NCBI RefSeq assembly: GCF_000227725.2
Contig: NZ_MU255056.1
Span: forward strand, 2,783,828 to 2,847,827
Reading direction: 5' to 3'
Length of the DNA: 64,000 bases
DNA from: Thiorhodospira sibirica ATCC 700588
GTDB taxonomy: Bacteria > Pseudomonadota > Gammaproteobacteria > Ectothiorhodospirales > Ectothiorhodospiraceae
Within the stretch, counting starts at the first letter, position 1; each line of letters begins with the position of its first letter. Position numbers and translations under genes: made by a program. The notes under the pieces are model-generated. The model ran no database searches. It was not told the DNA's origin and saw only the letters and a list, made by a program, of their open reading frames with translations. This document shows positions 20,369 to 30,141 of this stretch, piece by piece.

Positions 20369-21184
20369 ATGCCATTGCCCCACGCATCACGAACCAAACA
20401 ACATGGCGTTGCCCTCCTCTTGGCGCTATTGGTCGTGGCTCTGGCGACCATTGCAGCGGTGGACATGACCCTGCGCCAGCAGCTCGATATCCGCCGTGCG
20501 GGCAATGTGTTGCTCAATGATCAGGCCTACCTGTATGCCCTGGCTGCGGAAAGCTACGCCTTGCACTTGCTCGGCCGACCGGGGCCGGATCGCGAATTAC
20601 CCTGGGACGACTGCGTGTCGCCGACCCTGCCGGTAGCGCTAGATGATGCCCTGCTGGAAGTCTGGGTGGAGGATCTGCACTGCCGCGTTAATCTCAATGC
20701 GCTGGCTGGTTCAGATGTGATCATGCAAAGTTTTGTGCGCTGGCTGTCTTTGATGAATGCCGAACATCCCGAGCTTTACCTGCAACCTGAATCCCTTGCC
20801 CGGGCGATCAAGGATTGGCTCAATCCGCAAACGGATGAGCCTTATTACCGCCTGCAGAACCCGCCTTACCTGAGCGCCAATCAAGCGATGCTCAGCCCCA
20901 CGGAATTGCGTTTGGTGCAGGGCGTCAATGACGACATCTGGCAGGCGCTTGCACCCTATGTGACCGCACTGCCAGGCACAGATCTGGCGCTCAATCTGGA
21001 ATATGCTGACGACACCCTGCAAATCGCCTTCAGCGACCTGCCCCAGCAAGAGGCCGGCGCCTCAACCTATTATCGCTTGAATGTCAGTGTATCTCTGGCC
21101 GATAAACGCCTTTTTTTATGCAGCGTACTGGATACCCAGCAAGGACGGGTATTATTGCGCGAACAGCAGCTCTGCGGGCTGTAG
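20369..21184 (+). CDS. gspK: Type II secretion minor pseudopilin GspK
   Basis: A protein of about 271 residues. Its N-terminal prepilin signal reads KQHG followed by VALLLALLVVALATIAAVDM; prepilin peptidase would cut after the Gly. Glu at mature position 5 is absent, a known GspK trait. The body fits GspK, with LHCRVNLNAL, RAIKDWLNPQTDEPYYRLQNPPYLSAN and LSPTELRLVQGVNDDIW. GspK caps the pseudopilus tip with GspI and GspJ. The ATG at 20369 was chosen because it puts the signal sequence 12 residues from the start; the longer frame needs TTG. No other gsp gene is in the window, so it is an orphan here. It is divergent from fliK. Confidence 0.85.
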   Translation: MPLPHASRTKQHGVALLLALLVVALATIAAVDMTLRQQLDIRRAGNVLLNDQAYLYALAAESYALHLLGRPGPDRELPWDDCVSPTLPVALDDALLEVWVEDLHCRVNLNALAGSDVIMQSFVRWLSLMNAEHPELYLQPESLARAIKDWLNPQTDEPYYRLQNPPYLSANQAMLSPTELRLVQGVNDDIWQALAPYVTALPGTDLALNLEYADDTLQIAFSDLPQQEAGASTYYRLNVSVSLADKRLFLCSVLDTQQGRVLLREQQLCGL

Positions 21185-21202
21185 AAGGTGTCGTCAATCG
21201 CC

Positions 21203-21469
21203 ATGATGACTCCTCACACCCATCAAATCCCCGCGCACCGACGCCACGACATCCCTGACCGAATCTGGCGATTGCTTGAACCGTGATGCCCCGGACGCCG
21301 TGGCACCTGGGGCGGGGTTGTCAAAGACAACCGCCTGTTTATCCATGCGGTCTTCTGGATCATCCGCACCGGCGCGCCGTGGCGCGATCTGCCCCTGGAC
21401 CAGGGTGACTGGAAAAACACCCCGCGGCGCATTTGCCACTGGCGCGACAAGGGCGTATGGGAGCATTAA
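21203..21469 (+). pseudogene. IS5-family transposase remnant
   Basis: The frame from the ATG at 21203 reads like the N-terminus of an IS5-type transposase (HRRHDIPDRIW, then LFIHAVFWIIRTGAPWRDLP, GDWKNTPRRICHWRDKGVWE). It has an in-frame TGA after about 26 codons and a TAA at 21467-21469. The catalytic DDE part is missing entirely. It is a dead fragment lying 18 bases after gspK. Confidence 0.8.
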
Positions 21470-21696
21470 CTGTAAGCACCGGTTTCCGGAATTTTAAAAT
21501 AATTTTAAATAATCTAAAATCAATCGCTTACCGTTCAGTGTAACGCTAGTATCTGCCATAAGTTATTGACCCGGTAGCGTTGCGGTGTTTGGCCTTTTAA
21601 GCGCGGGGCATCTGACCGGCCGCAAAGACGGGCCCGGTGCCGCGTTTCAGTCAGCCAGCCTTGGCTTGCTGCTCTCATTTAAACCTGGATCATGAT

Positions 21697-22521
21697 GTGT
21701 CAATAAGTTTTATTCAACAACTGCGCGAAGATATTCACTGTGTTTTTGACCGCGACCCGGCGGCGCGCAATACCTTTGAGATTCTAACGACCTATCCCGG
21801 CATTCACGCGATGCTTTTGCACCGCTTTAGTCATGCGCTGTGGCGTCGCGGCTTGCGCTGGCTGGCGCGGTTTTTATCCTATTTTGCGCGCTGGCTGACG
21901 GGCATTGAGATCCATCCGGGGGCGTGTATCGGTCGGCGGTTTTTTATTGATCATGGGATGGGGGTGGTCATCGGGGAAACGGCGGAAATTGGTGATGATT
22001 GCACGGTGTATCATCAAGTTACCCTGGGCGGGACCACATGGCAGAAAGGCAAGCGCCATCCCACGCTGGAGAATCATGTCGTGGTGGGGGCCGGGGCGAA
22101 GATTTTAGGGCCGATTACCATTGGCAGCGGGGCGCGGGTAGGCTCGAATGCGGTGGTTTTGAAATCGGTCCCGGCCAATGCCACCGTGGTGGGAATTCCG
22201 GGGCGGATTCTGGTGCGTGAGGCCGATGAGCAAACGCCTGCGCATAATCTGCAAAGTCAGACTAAATTTGCTGCATACGGTATCAGTCAGGAGATGCCAG
22301 ACCCCATTGCCAATGCCATCAGCCTGATTCTGGATCATCTGCATACGCTAGATCAGCGCGTTGATGAAACCACCCATGCCCTGAAAAAGCTGGGCGCTGA
22401 GGTTGATGATTCACGCTTGCCGGAAATCTCTGCGGAAGCTATTGAAGGGCTGGAATCCTTGCCGAGCGGGCGTGAGCGCGGCGAACCGTTTACACACTCC
22501 GCCCACCGTCCACCGGAATGA
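21697..22521 (+). CDS. cysE: Serine O-acetyltransferase
   Basis: A left-handed beta-helix acetyltransferase of about 274 residues, catalysing acetyl-CoA + L-serine to O-acetylserine, the committed step of cysteine synthesis. Family blocks are [45 protein letters not shown] and [11 protein letters not shown]. The tail ([19 protein letters not shown] and onward) matches the gammaproteobacterial form often found ahead of iscR, though iscR is not here. The GTG at 21697 was chosen from the family N-terminus; another GTG at 21637 would add 20 unlike residues. The last 32 bases overlap the convergent pteridine reductase gene. Confidence 0.9.
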   Translation: MSISFIQQLREDIHCVFDRDPAARNTFEILTTYPGIHAMLLHRFSHALWRRGLRWLARFLSYFARWLTGIEIHPGACIGRRFFIDHGMGVVIGETAEIGDDCTVYHQVTLGGTTWQKGKRHPTLENHVVVGAGAKILGPITIGSGARVGSNAVVLKSVPANATVVGIPGRILVREADEQTPAHNLQSQTKFAAYGISQEMPDPIANAISLILDHLHTLDQRVDETTHALKKLGAEVDDSRLPEISAEAIEGLESLPSGRERGEPFTHSAHRPPE

Positions 22522-23233
22522 TCTGGCCGGTGATGTAATCGGCGTCATGGATTAAAAAGCTGACGGTGCGGGCGATGTCCTGCGGGCTACCTTCACGCTT
22601 GAGCAAGGTCTGCTGGATCATCTCGGCATGGCTGGCGGTGTTTTCGTCGGCCTCGGGCCATAAAATTGCGCCGGGTGCGACCCCATTGACCCGCACCTGT
22701 GGCCCGAGTTCACGCGCCAGGGCTTTGGTCAGTGTCCACAAACCGGCCTTGGCGATGCTGTAGACGGCATAATCCTTGAGCGGCTTGAGGGCATGAATAT
22801 CCACGATGTTGACGATGCAGCCGTGACGCTGTGCCAACACCGGGGCCAGGGCCTGGGCGAGAAATAACGGCGCTTTGAGATTGGTGCCGAGCAAGTCTTC
22901 CCAATGCGCACTGCTGATCTCGCCTAAGCGCGTAGGATAAAAGGTGGAGGCATTGTTGATCAGCACATCCACGCCGCCAAAGTGCTGCACCACCGCCGCT
23001 GCCAGCGCGTGCAGTTCGTTCAGCGCGCATAAATCCGCACGGAATATGGCGACAGAATCAGGTCGCTGGGCATTGAGTTCTACAGCCAGTGCCTCCGCCG
23101 CTGCCGCAGAACCGCGATAATGCAGTGCGATGTTCAGGCCAGCGTGATGCAGATAACGGCTGATCTGCGCCCCGATGCGCCGTGCCCCGCCAGTGATCAG
23201 GACGGTTTTGACGAAGCGCTGCGGGGGCGTCAT
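22490..23233 (-). CDS. Pteridine reductase (SDR family)
   Basis: A 247-residue NADPH-dependent SDR. The cofactor motif is TGGARRIG; arginine in place of the usual glycine (TGxxxRxG) marks pteridine reductases such as PTR1 and FolM. Catalytic residues are in VYSIAKAG, with the classical Tyr and Lys, and NNAS is at the usual site. It likely reduces dihydrobiopterin or dihydrofolate-type pterins. Its ATG overlaps the stop of the glycosyltransferase gene (ATGA), showing translational coupling. The 3' end overlaps cysE in the convergent sense. Confidence 0.86.
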   Translation of the reverse strand: MTPPQRFVKTVLITGGARRIGAQISRYLHHAGLNIALHYRGSAAAAEALAVELNAQRPDSVAIFRADLCALNELHALAAAVVQHFGGVDVLINNASTFYPTRLGEISSAHWEDLLGTNLKAPLFLAQALAPVLAQRHGCIVNIVDIHALKPLKDYAVYSIAKAGLWTLTKALARELGPQVRVNGVAPGAILWPEADENTASHAEMIQQTLLKREGSPQDIARTVSFLIHDADYITGQIIPVDGGRSV

Positions 23234-24453
23234 GCACCGTGCCCTGGTGCCACGGATGGCGATGTGTCAGCGCCGGCGAGAAGCCCCAGCACCTGCAGAT
23301 AGCCGTTGGCACTGGAGGCCGCCTGATACGCCTGCACGGCGGCCATCAGCTCGCCGGGCGTTTGCGGTGCATATAAGGTTGCCAGCATTGCCATCGCCAG
23401 ATCTTCGTTATCGCCGGGGCGCACCAGACGCCCCAGGCGCCCGTCCTGCAGCAATTCACGCGGGCCACTGGGGCAATCGGTGGCCACTACCGGAACGCCC
23501 AACGCCAGGGCCTCCGTGAGCACATTCGGTGAACCTTCCCAGCGCGAAGACAGCACAAATAATCGGGCACGGGCAAGCCAGGCATAGGGATTTTGCGCAA
23601 AGCCAGGGAACTGGACATGCTCGGCCACGCCCAGCTGTAGCGACAGATGCTGCAGGGACTGTCGCTGTGCCCCTTCACCCAGAATCAGCAGGCGGGCGGG
23701 ATGCTGCTGGCGCACATGCGCAAAAGCGCGCAGCAGGGTGGCAAAATCTTTTTGCCGGGTCAGCCGCCCGATGCCCATGATCACCGGCAGCGCGGCATCT
23801 TCCAGCCAGGGATGTGGACAGGGCGCCTTGGCCAGATCCAGCATGGTCGGGGTAATCACCGGATTGGGCAGGCAGTGAATCCGCGCCGTCTCCAGCCCGG
23901 TCAGCGCGCTGACATCTTCACCCACCCCCGCAGAGACGGCAATGACGCCATCGGCTTGGGCATACAGGCGGCGCATCGGAAAAATGCGCAGCCAGCGCAG
24001 CCAGGCTGCCTTGTCTGCCAGTGCCGCCGACAGATGCGTACCTAGCCGAATATAGATACGGGTGGTGACTCTGGCCTTGGCACGAGCCTTGAGCGCCACC
24101 CGCCCGGCGCGATCCTTGGCGGCCAGCAATACCGGCGGTTGACAGCACTGCAGATAATCACGCAAGCGCCCCACACTCAGGGCATGGTGCTGCACCCCCA
24201 GGGCAATCACCCGCACCCCGGCGGGCAATGCCCCCAGATGCGGGCTATGTTCGCGCAGCAACACCAGATCAATCCGCAGCCCGCAATGCGCCCATTCATG
24301 CAGCAGATGAAACACCATCTTCTCCACCCCACCGGCACCTGACAGCGAGATGAACACCGCCAGATCGGGCGGGGCCTCGTGCGCCAGGCGGGCACAGCGC
24401 TCAGACCAGGGGAGCGCTACGGGTGGGGTCAGTGAAGTCACAACAGGGAGCAT
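23230..24453 (-). CDS. Glycosyltransferase family 4 protein
   Basis: A GT-B glycosyltransferase of about 407 residues. The N-terminal acceptor domain has the glycine-rich GAGGVEKMVFHLLHEW. The C-terminal donor domain has IMGIGRLTRQKDFATLLRAF, LLILGEGAQRQSL and the retaining GT4 motif SSRWEGSPNVLTEALALGVPVVATDCPSGPRE (the E-x7-E region, here FVLSSRWEG...TEALA). It probably adds a sugar to a surface glycan; acceptor and donor are unknown. The ATG at 24453 is used; a TTG two codons upstream is possible. It overlaps the next gene by four bases and is 32 bases after lpdA, so the three may be cotranscribed. Confidence 0.87.
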   Translation of the reverse strand: MLPVVTSLTPPVALPWSERCARLAHEAPPDLAVFISLSGAGGVEKMVFHLLHEWAHCGLRIDLVLLREHSPHLGALPAGVRVIALGVQHHALSVGRLRDYLQCCQPPVLLAAKDRAGRVALKARAKARVTTRIYIRLGTHLSAALADKAAWLRWLRIFPMRRLYAQADGVIAVSAGVGEDVSALTGLETARIHCLPNPVITPTMLDLAKAPCPHPWLEDAALPVIMGIGRLTRQKDFATLLRAFAHVRQQHPARLLILGEGAQRQSLQHLSLQLGVAEHVQFPGFAQNPYAWLARARLFVLSSRWEGSPNVLTEALALGVPVVATDCPSGPRELLQDGRLGRLVRPGDNEDLAMAMLATLYAPQTPGELMAAVQAYQAASSANGYLQVLGLLAGADTSPSVAPGHGA

Positions 24454-24485
24454 GGGCAAATCGCAGCAGTTGAGCCAGACAGGGC

Positions 24486-25943
24486 CTAGCGTTTAGGCGC
24501 CAGAATATCGGTGACGGTGCCTTCTGCCACCTCGGCGGCAAAGCCCAAGGTTTCGCACAGGGTCGGATGTGGGTGGATGGTCAGGCCCAGATCCTGGGCA
24601 TCCGCGCCCATTTCCAGGGCCAGATTGGCCTCACCGATCAGCTCACCGGCATGGGGGCCGACAATACCGGCACCAATGACCCGCCCCTGGGGATCAAACA
24701 GCAGCTTGGTATGTCCGCTTTCGCCGCCTTGGGTCAGGGCGCGGGCACTGGCGGCCCAGGGGAAAACCCCCTTGGTGTATGCAATACCCTGTTCCTTAGC
24801 CTGATTTTCGGTCAATCCCGTCCAGGCAATCTCGGGGTGGGTATAAGCCACCGAGGGAATGGCACGGGCATCAAAAAAGGCCTTATGCCCGGCAGCTACC
24901 TCAGCGGCAATCTTGCCCTCATGCGCCGCTTTATGTGCCAGCATCGGCTGGCCGACGATATCGCCAATGGCGAAAATATGCGCGACATTGGTGCGACCCT
25001 GGCGATCCACCGCAATAAAGCCGCGCTCGTCCACCTTGACCCCTGCCGCTTCGGCATTGATGCGCAGGCCGTTAGGACTGCGTCCCACCGCGACCAGCAC
25101 CCGATCAAAACAGGCCGTTGCCGGGGCTTTGTCGCCCTCGAAATGGACCTCAATGCCCTCTGGCGTGGCCTTGGCGGCGGTGACTCGCGTCTTGAGATAA
25201 ATATTTTCATAGCGGCCCTTGATGCGCCGTTCCAGCGGCTTGAGCAAATCCCGATCCGCGCCCGGAATCAGCTCCGGCTGCAGTTCCACCACACTGACCC
25301 GACTGCCCAGCGCATCATACACACAGGCCATTTCCAGGCCGATAATGCCACCGCCCACCACCAGCAAGCGCCCCGGCACCTCCGGCAGGCGCAAGGCATC
25401 GGTGGAGTCCATCATGCGCCGATCTTCCCATGGAAAAATATCCGGCCTGACCGGCTGTGAACCGGCGGCGATGATGGCCTGCTCGAAATGTACCGTATGC
25501 GTCCCGGCCTCACTGTGTACGCTCAGAGTGTGTGCGCCGCTGAAAGTCCCAACACCCTGCAGTACGCGCACCTTGCGCTGCTTGGCCAGTTGCTTGAGGC
25601 CGCCGGTGAGTTTGCTGACAATGCCGTCTTTATAGGCCACCAGCTTGGGCAGATCGAGGGCAAGTTTGCCAAAACTCAGGCCATGACGCGCAAACTGATC
25701 AACATCATCAATCACCTGCGCCGCCTGTAACAGCGCCTTGGACGGGATACAGCCCACATTCAGACAGACCCCGCCCAGGGTGGGGAAACGCTCAACCAAA
25801 ATCACCTCAAGCCCCAGATCGGCGGCGCGAAAGGCCGCTGTATATCCGCCGGGCCCGGCACCCAGGACCAGTAATTGACAACGGCTTTCGGTCTCACTGC
25901 CCGGTGGGGGGCTCGAAGGGTTTGCCTGTGGGGCACGATTCAT
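24486..25943 (-). CDS. lpdA: Dihydrolipoyl dehydrogenase
   Basis: A 485-residue FAD/NAD-dependent disulfide oxidoreductase, the E3 component of 2-oxoacid dehydrogenase complexes. The FAD motif is GAGPGGYTAAFRA near 29-41, the redox disulfide is GGVCLNVGCIPSKAL, the NAD motif is GGGIIGLEMACVYDALG, and the C-terminal active-site HPHPTLCE supplies the His-Glu pair. The first 20 residues are Pro/Ser-rich and are not lipoyl domain. The ATG at 25943 has AGGAG eight bases upstream. No E1 or E2 genes adjoin it here, so its partner complexes must be encoded elsewhere. Confidence 0.94.
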   Translation of the reverse strand: MNRAPQANPSSPPPGSETESRCQLLVLGAGPGGYTAAFRAADLGLEVILVERFPTLGGVCLNVGCIPSKALLQAAQVIDDVDQFARHGLSFGKLALDLPKLVAYKDGIVSKLTGGLKQLAKQRKVRVLQGVGTFSGAHTLSVHSEAGTHTVHFEQAIIAAGSQPVRPDIFPWEDRRMMDSTDALRLPEVPGRLLVVGGGIIGLEMACVYDALGSRVSVVELQPELIPGADRDLLKPLERRIKGRYENIYLKTRVTAAKATPEGIEVHFEGDKAPATACFDRVLVAVGRSPNGLRINAEAAGVKVDERGFIAVDRQGRTNVAHIFAIGDIVGQPMLAHKAAHEGKIAAEVAAGHKAFFDARAIPSVAYTHPEIAWTGLTENQAKEQGIAYTKGVFPWAASARALTQGGESGHTKLLFDPQGRVIGAGIVGPHAGELIGEANLALEMGADAQDLGLTIHPHPTLCETLGFAAEVAEGTVTDILAPKR

Positions 25944-26092
25944 ACAATCACTCCTGCAAATGCTTTTGTTTTATTTTGTGTTAAATGAGCAGCAAATCGT
26001 GGCGATTTCGCCCAAGAGGGGCTTATTGGACAATATTTTAAGCCCAAGTGCCAGCTTTTGCGCCATATAAGGTCAGGCAAAGCCCGCCTCAT

Positions 26093-29032
26093 CTAAAATG
26101 CCGACAGCAATAGCACAAAGCGGGTGCCCTTTGGATAGCGGCGTTCGGCATAGATCAGGCCGCCGTGATCCTCAATGATGCTATACACCACCGACAAGCC
26201 CAAGCCCGTGCCCTCGCCCGGCGGTTTGGTGGTAAAAAACGGCTCAAAAATCCGATCCAGCAACATCTCCGGAATGCCGCTGCCTTCATCCTCGACTACA
26301 ATCCGCACCTTGCCGCTGCGCCGCTGCGCATCAATCTGAATGGTATCGCCGGGCTGGGAGGCCTGCGCGGCATTGTTGATCAGATTGACAAACACTTGCA
26401 GCAGCCGCTGCGGATCACCGCGTACCTGTAAACTTTCTGGCACCTGATTGCGGCAATCAATCTGCGGCCAGCGATCACTGAGCTGCACCAGCTGCACCGC
26501 CTCAGCGACACAGCGGTGGAGCTGGGTGGGCTGGTGGGTGTGACTACGGGCATCCCCGGCATGACTGAAGGTGATCAAAGACTGCACGATATTATTGATG
26601 CGCCGGGTCTGTTCGAGAATCTGCAGCGCCGTGAGCCGCTGTTCTGCCGGGTCTGTCTCAAATTGCAGATTTTGCGCCAGCGAGGCAATACCGGTCAGCG
26701 GATTCCCGATCTCATGCGCCACCCCGGCAGCGAGACGGCCAATGGAAGCCAGCCGATCATTATGCGCAACCTCGCTTTCCAGGGTATGCAGCTCGCTCAT
26801 ATCCTCAATCAGCAACACCGTTCCTCCCAAGGCAGCGGTGGCAGTATCCAGAGACTGTGGCTCAATCGCCGCCTTGTGCAGATTGATCCAGCGCATCCGC
26901 CCCTGCACCTGAATCTGTACCTTATACAAATGGCGATCCTGGCCGTTGACAAAGGCGCGCAGGATACCTTCCCAGGGATCGTACAGATGATACAGGGTGC
27001 GATTGGTCGCCACCTCCGCCGGAATCCCGGAAATCGTCGCCAGCGCGGTATTCCAGATCAAAATCTCGCCATCCGGGGCCAGCGCACACACCCCCAGCGG
27101 CAGCTCATAGAGCACCTGGCGATGGTAGCGGCGCAGGGTATCCAGCTCAGCCACCAGCCCCTGCAGGCGCAGATTGGAATGCGCCAGGCGCTGCTCAATA
27201 AAGCGCAGACTATCTGCCAGTGCCAGCCGGGCATGAGGGTCTACACTGAGCTGATGGTCGACAATCATGCGCGCCAGCAATGGCCCCAGCAAACCCGAGA
27301 GATTGCGCTCCAGACATTCACGCAAGCGCCCCAGCTCATGGGGACGGGTTTCCTGTGCAGACATCTCCAAATCGGCCAGCGCCCGCTGTACCTCCAGACG
27401 GGCAGTATGCGGGCCAAGAATATCCGCCAGTCGCGCCTCAAACTGGCTGACGCTGAGCGCATCCAGCAGCCCCCGCGGCGGCTCAGGCCGATCCAGCTGA
27501 CAGGCCAGAATCGCCCGTTGTCCCTGCGCACCCGCAGGGCTCAACAAAGAACCCAGCACAAACAACAGGCTATTGACGCTCAGAGTCCAGAAGGTCGCAA
27601 AAACCCAGCGATCCTGAGCCTCGGCGCCCAGCCATTGCTGCATATCAAAGGCGGTCACGCTCAAACCGGAGCTATGTAACAGCGGCAAAATCAGCGTCAC
27701 CGTCCACACCGCAATGCCGCCCGCCAGCCCTGCGATAAAACCGATATGCGTGGCCCGTCGCCACCACAAAACCCCCACCAGGCCGGGTAAAAACTGTGCC
27801 ACCGCCACAAAAGAAATCAGGCCGATCTGCACCAGCCCTTGATGCACCTCTAAAATCCAGTAAAAACCATAGCCCAGCGCGATAATCACCGCGATCAAGA
27901 TGCGTCGCCCCCACAAAAGCCAGGCATACAGATTGCGTTGTGGCAAGGCGGCGCGCTGGGTGAAGTGCGCGGGTAAAACCAGATAATTCAGACACATCGC
28001 CGCCAGCGACAAGGTGGTGACAATCATCATCGCACTGGCGGCAGACAACCCGCCAATAAACGTAAACAAGGCCAGCCAGGCCGGTCCATGCGCCACCGTC
28101 AGCCCCAGCACATAATAATCAGCAGGTGTGCTCAGCGCGCTGGCCTGTCCAGCCCACAAAATCAGGGGAATCGGCAGATTCAGCAGCAGCAAAAACAGCG
28201 GAAAAGCCCAGGCCGCCGTATGCAAAGCCTGTGGATTGATATTTTCCACAAAAATCATATGAAACTGACGCGGCAGCAAAAACGCCGCCGCAAAGGCCAG
28301 CACTAACAGCGTCAGCCAAGCATCTTGATGCACCGGCGCATACAAAGCCTCCAGCGTGTGCGGATGTGCTGCCAGCCAAGCATTCAAGCCACGAGGCCCA
28401 TCGAAGACAAAAAACAGGGCAAAACCGCCCACCAGTAACAGCGCCAGCAGTTTGACCGCCGATTCAAAGGCAATCGCCACCACCAGCCCCTCATGCTTTT
28501 CGCGGGGGCTGATATGGCGCGCCCCGAATAAAATCGCAAATAAAACCAGCGTCAGGCAAAACACCAGGGCCAGCAAATGCGGGGCCGGCTGTTGCGTGAT
28601 CACCGTGACCGATTCGGTAATCGCCTTGATCTGCAAGGCGATATAGGGCATCAAGCCCACCAGCATGAACAGCGTGACCAGCACCCCGGTCCACGGGCTG
28701 CGATAACGAAAGGCAAACAGATCGGCAATGGAGGTTAGCTGATAATCGCGCACCAGGCGCAGAATCGGCGCCAATAGCACCGGGGTGAGAATAAAAGCCA
28801 GGGTTACGCCCAGATAAATGGTGAGAAACAGATAGCCCTGAGACTGGGCAAAGCCCACACTCCCATAAAAGCTCCAGGAGGTCGCATACACCCCCAAGGC
28901 CAGGGCATACACCAGCGGATGATGAATCAGGCGGCTGGGCAGCCAGCCGCGTTCGGTGGCATGGGCAATAAAAAACAACACCGCCAGATAGCCCACCCCG
29001 GCAGCGTACAGCCAGATAACCTCAAAGTGCAT
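26093..29032 (-). CDS. CbrA-like sodium:solute symporter / sensor histidine kinase
   Basis: A 979-residue fusion. The first 500 or so residues have about 13 transmembrane helices of the SSS (PutP) type, including YLGVTLAFILTPVLLAPILR. A PAS domain lies near 640-750 (LPLGVCALAPDGEILIWN). The kinase core follows: H-box GVAHEIGNPLTGIASLAQNL, N-box VFVNLINNAAQAS, and DEGSGIP, EPFFTTKPPGEGTGLGLS. This layout matches CbrA of Pseudomonas and related kinases that control carbon-nitrogen use. In CbrA systems the response regulator CbrB is next door; here it is not, although the NtrB/NtrC pair lies about 4 kb away. The start overlaps the stop of a small membrane protein gene by 11 bases, so they are coupled. 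Confidence 0.87.
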   Translation of the reverse strand: MHFEVIWLYAAGVGYLAVLFFIAHATERGWLPSRLIHHPLVYALALGVYATSWSFYGSVGFAQSQGYLFLTIYLGVTLAFILTPVLLAPILRLVRDYQLTSIADLFAFRYRSPWTGVLVTLFMLVGLMPYIALQIKAITESVTVITQQPAPHLLALVFCLTLVLFAILFGARHISPREKHEGLVVAIAFESAVKLLALLLVGGFALFFVFDGPRGLNAWLAAHPHTLEALYAPVHQDAWLTLLVLAFAAAFLLPRQFHMIFVENINPQALHTAAWAFPLFLLLLNLPIPLILWAGQASALSTPADYYVLGLTVAHGPAWLALFTFIGGLSAASAMMIVTTLSLAAMCLNYLVLPAHFTQRAALPQRNLYAWLLWGRRILIAVIIALGYGFYWILEVHQGLVQIGLISFVAVAQFLPGLVGVLWWRRATHIGFIAGLAGGIAVWTVTLILPLLHSSGLSVTAFDMQQWLGAEAQDRWVFATFWTLSVNSLLFVLGSLLSPAGAQGQRAILACQLDRPEPPRGLLDALSVSQFEARLADILGPHTARLEVQRALADLEMSAQETRPHELGRLRECLERNLSGLLGPLLARMIVDHQLSVDPHARLALADSLRFIEQRLAHSNLRLQGLVAELDTLRRYHRQVLYELPLGVCALAPDGEILIWNTALATISGIPAEVATNRTLYHLYDPWEGILRAFVNGQDRHLYKVQIQVQGRMRWINLHKAAIEPQSLDTATAALGGTVLLIEDMSELHTLESEVAHNDRLASIGRLAAGVAHEIGNPLTGIASLAQNLQFETDPAEQRLTALQILEQTRRINNIVQSLITFSHAGDARSHTHQPTQLHRCVAEAVQLVQLSDRWPQIDCRNQVPESLQVRGDPQRLLQVFVNLINNAAQASQPGDTIQIDAQRRSGKVRIVVEDEGSGIPEMLLDRIFEPFFTTKPPGEGTGLGLSVVYSIIEDHGGLIYAERRYPKGTRFVLLLSAF

Positions 29033-29186
29033 CGCGACAGCGCCGACACCCGATCAGCAGGCCGATCAATACCCCCCACAACACATACGGCAAAAACCAC
29101 GGCATCTGCGGCGCCGCCCACCACTGCAACAGCGGCGAGGCAAAAAAGAACACCGCCAGCAAAAAAATCAGCAGCGTCTTATCCAT
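29022..29186 (-). CDS. Small inner-membrane protein coupled to the CbrA-like kinase
   Basis: A 54-residue protein with two hydrophobic segments (residues about 4-16 and 28-45) separated by WWAAPQMPW and ending in a short basic tail. The ATG at 29186 has GGGAG six bases upstream. Its end overlaps the CbrA-like gene start by 11 bases. Small hydrophobic genes are commonly found just ahead of SSS-type transporter or transporter-kinase genes, so it may be a partner subunit; that role is inferred from position only. Confidence 0.65.
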   Translation of the reverse strand: MDKTLLIFLLAVFFFASPLLQWWAAPQMPWFLPYVLWGVLIGLLIGCRRCRDAL

Positions 29187-29204
29187 CGGCGCTCCCATCG
29201 TGTG

Positions 29205-29225
29205 GCGACACCTTCCAGGTGTCGC
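29205..29225. repeat. REP-like hairpin, copy A
   Basis: GCGACACCT-tcc-AGGTGTCGC, nine perfect pairs, followed by A5 and later by GCTAAAAGCCGCCGC. The same arrangement occurs at 45921-45941. Sits between rlmH and the small membrane protein gene. Confidence 0.55.
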
Positions 29226-29287
29226 ATAAAAATCAGCGAAGGCAAGATGCGTCCGCCACCACTCGCGACGGCTAAAAGCCGCCGCCA

Positions 29288-29761
29288 TCAAGCCCGATGA
29301 TAAGGATGCTGACGCAGCACCGCCCAGGCACGATACAGCTGCTCAGCCACCACCACCCGCACCAAAGGATGCGGCAAGGTCAGCGGAGACAAAGACCACT
29401 GCCAACTGGCCCGCTCGCGGCATTGCGGCGCCAGGCCCTCCGGCCCACCGACCAGCAAGGCCACATCCCCGCCCTGCCCCATCCAGCCCTGCAGATGCTC
29501 TGCCAGCGCGGGCGTATCCAGCAAACGCCCCCGCTCATCCAGCGCAATCACCATCGTACACTGCGGCGGAATAGCACCCAGCATCCGCGCCCCTTCATCC
29601 TCGGCAATACGGCGCAGATCGGCCTGCTTACCCCGCTTCAGGGCCGGAATTTCCTTGAGCAACAACGCGCATTCCGGCGGCAGGCGTGTGGCATATTCTG
29701 CATAGCCCTGCACCACCCAGCCCGGCATCTTCGTACCAACCGCCAGCAGATGAATCTTCAA
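29288..29761 (-). CDS. rlmH: 23S rRNA pseudouridine-1915 N3-methyltransferase
   Basis: A 157-residue SPOUT-class methyltransferase acting on helix 69 of the assembled 70S ribosome. The trefoil-knot motifs are LLVGGPEGLAPQCRERA and SLSPLTLPHPLVRVVVAEQLYRAW, and the N-terminus MKIHLLAVGTKMPGW is typical. The start is TTG at 29761, fitting the family; no in-frame ATG lies nearby. It follows rsfS by five bases, the usual pairing. Confidence 0.94.
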   Translation of the reverse strand: MKIHLLAVGTKMPGWVVQGYAEYATRLPPECALLLKEIPALKRGKQADLRRIAEDEGARMLGAIPPQCTMVIALDERGRLLDTPALAEHLQGWMGQGGDVALLVGGPEGLAPQCRERASWQWSLSPLTLPHPLVRVVVAEQLYRAWAVLRQHPYHRA

Positions 29762-29766
29762 GACAC

Positions 29767-30141
29767 TCAGCCACGCAGCCGCTTAAGCACCGCCACCGGC
29801 TCGCTTTCCGTGGACGCACCCTCGGTCAGCCACAGCTTTTCCAAATTATAAAAATCCCTGGTTTGGGGCAGCATCACATGCACTACCACATCATTTAAAT
29901 CCACCAACACCCACTCATTATCCCGCTCACCCTCCATCCCCACCGGCATCACCCCGGCCTCCTTGGCCTTCACCAGCACACTATCCGCCAGGGCCTTGAC
30001 ATGCCGGTTAGACGTTCCACTGGCAATAATCATCATATCCGTAATCGCCGTCTTCCCGCGCACATCCACACAGCTAATATCCTGTGCCTTCATCGCCTCC
30101 AGCGCATCAACCACCAGGGCCGTCAATTCTTCAGTTTGCAT
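29767..30141 (-). CDS. rsfS: Ribosomal silencing factor RsfS
   Basis: A protein of about 124 residues of the Iojap/RsfS family. It binds uL14 and blocks subunit joining in starving cells. Visible family blocks are [36 protein letters not shown] and [19 protein letters not shown]. The ATG at 30141 is chosen over the TTG immediately before it. Normally nadD (and often holA) precede it; here the upstream side is the decayed restriction-modification island, so the usual operon is broken at this point. Confidence 0.93.
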   Translation of the reverse strand: MQTEELTALVVDALEAMKAQDISCVDVRGKTAITDMMIIASGTSNRHVKALADSVLVKAKEAGVMPVGMEGERDNEWVLVDLNDVVVHVMLPQTRDFYNLEKLWLTEGASTESEPVAVLKRLRG

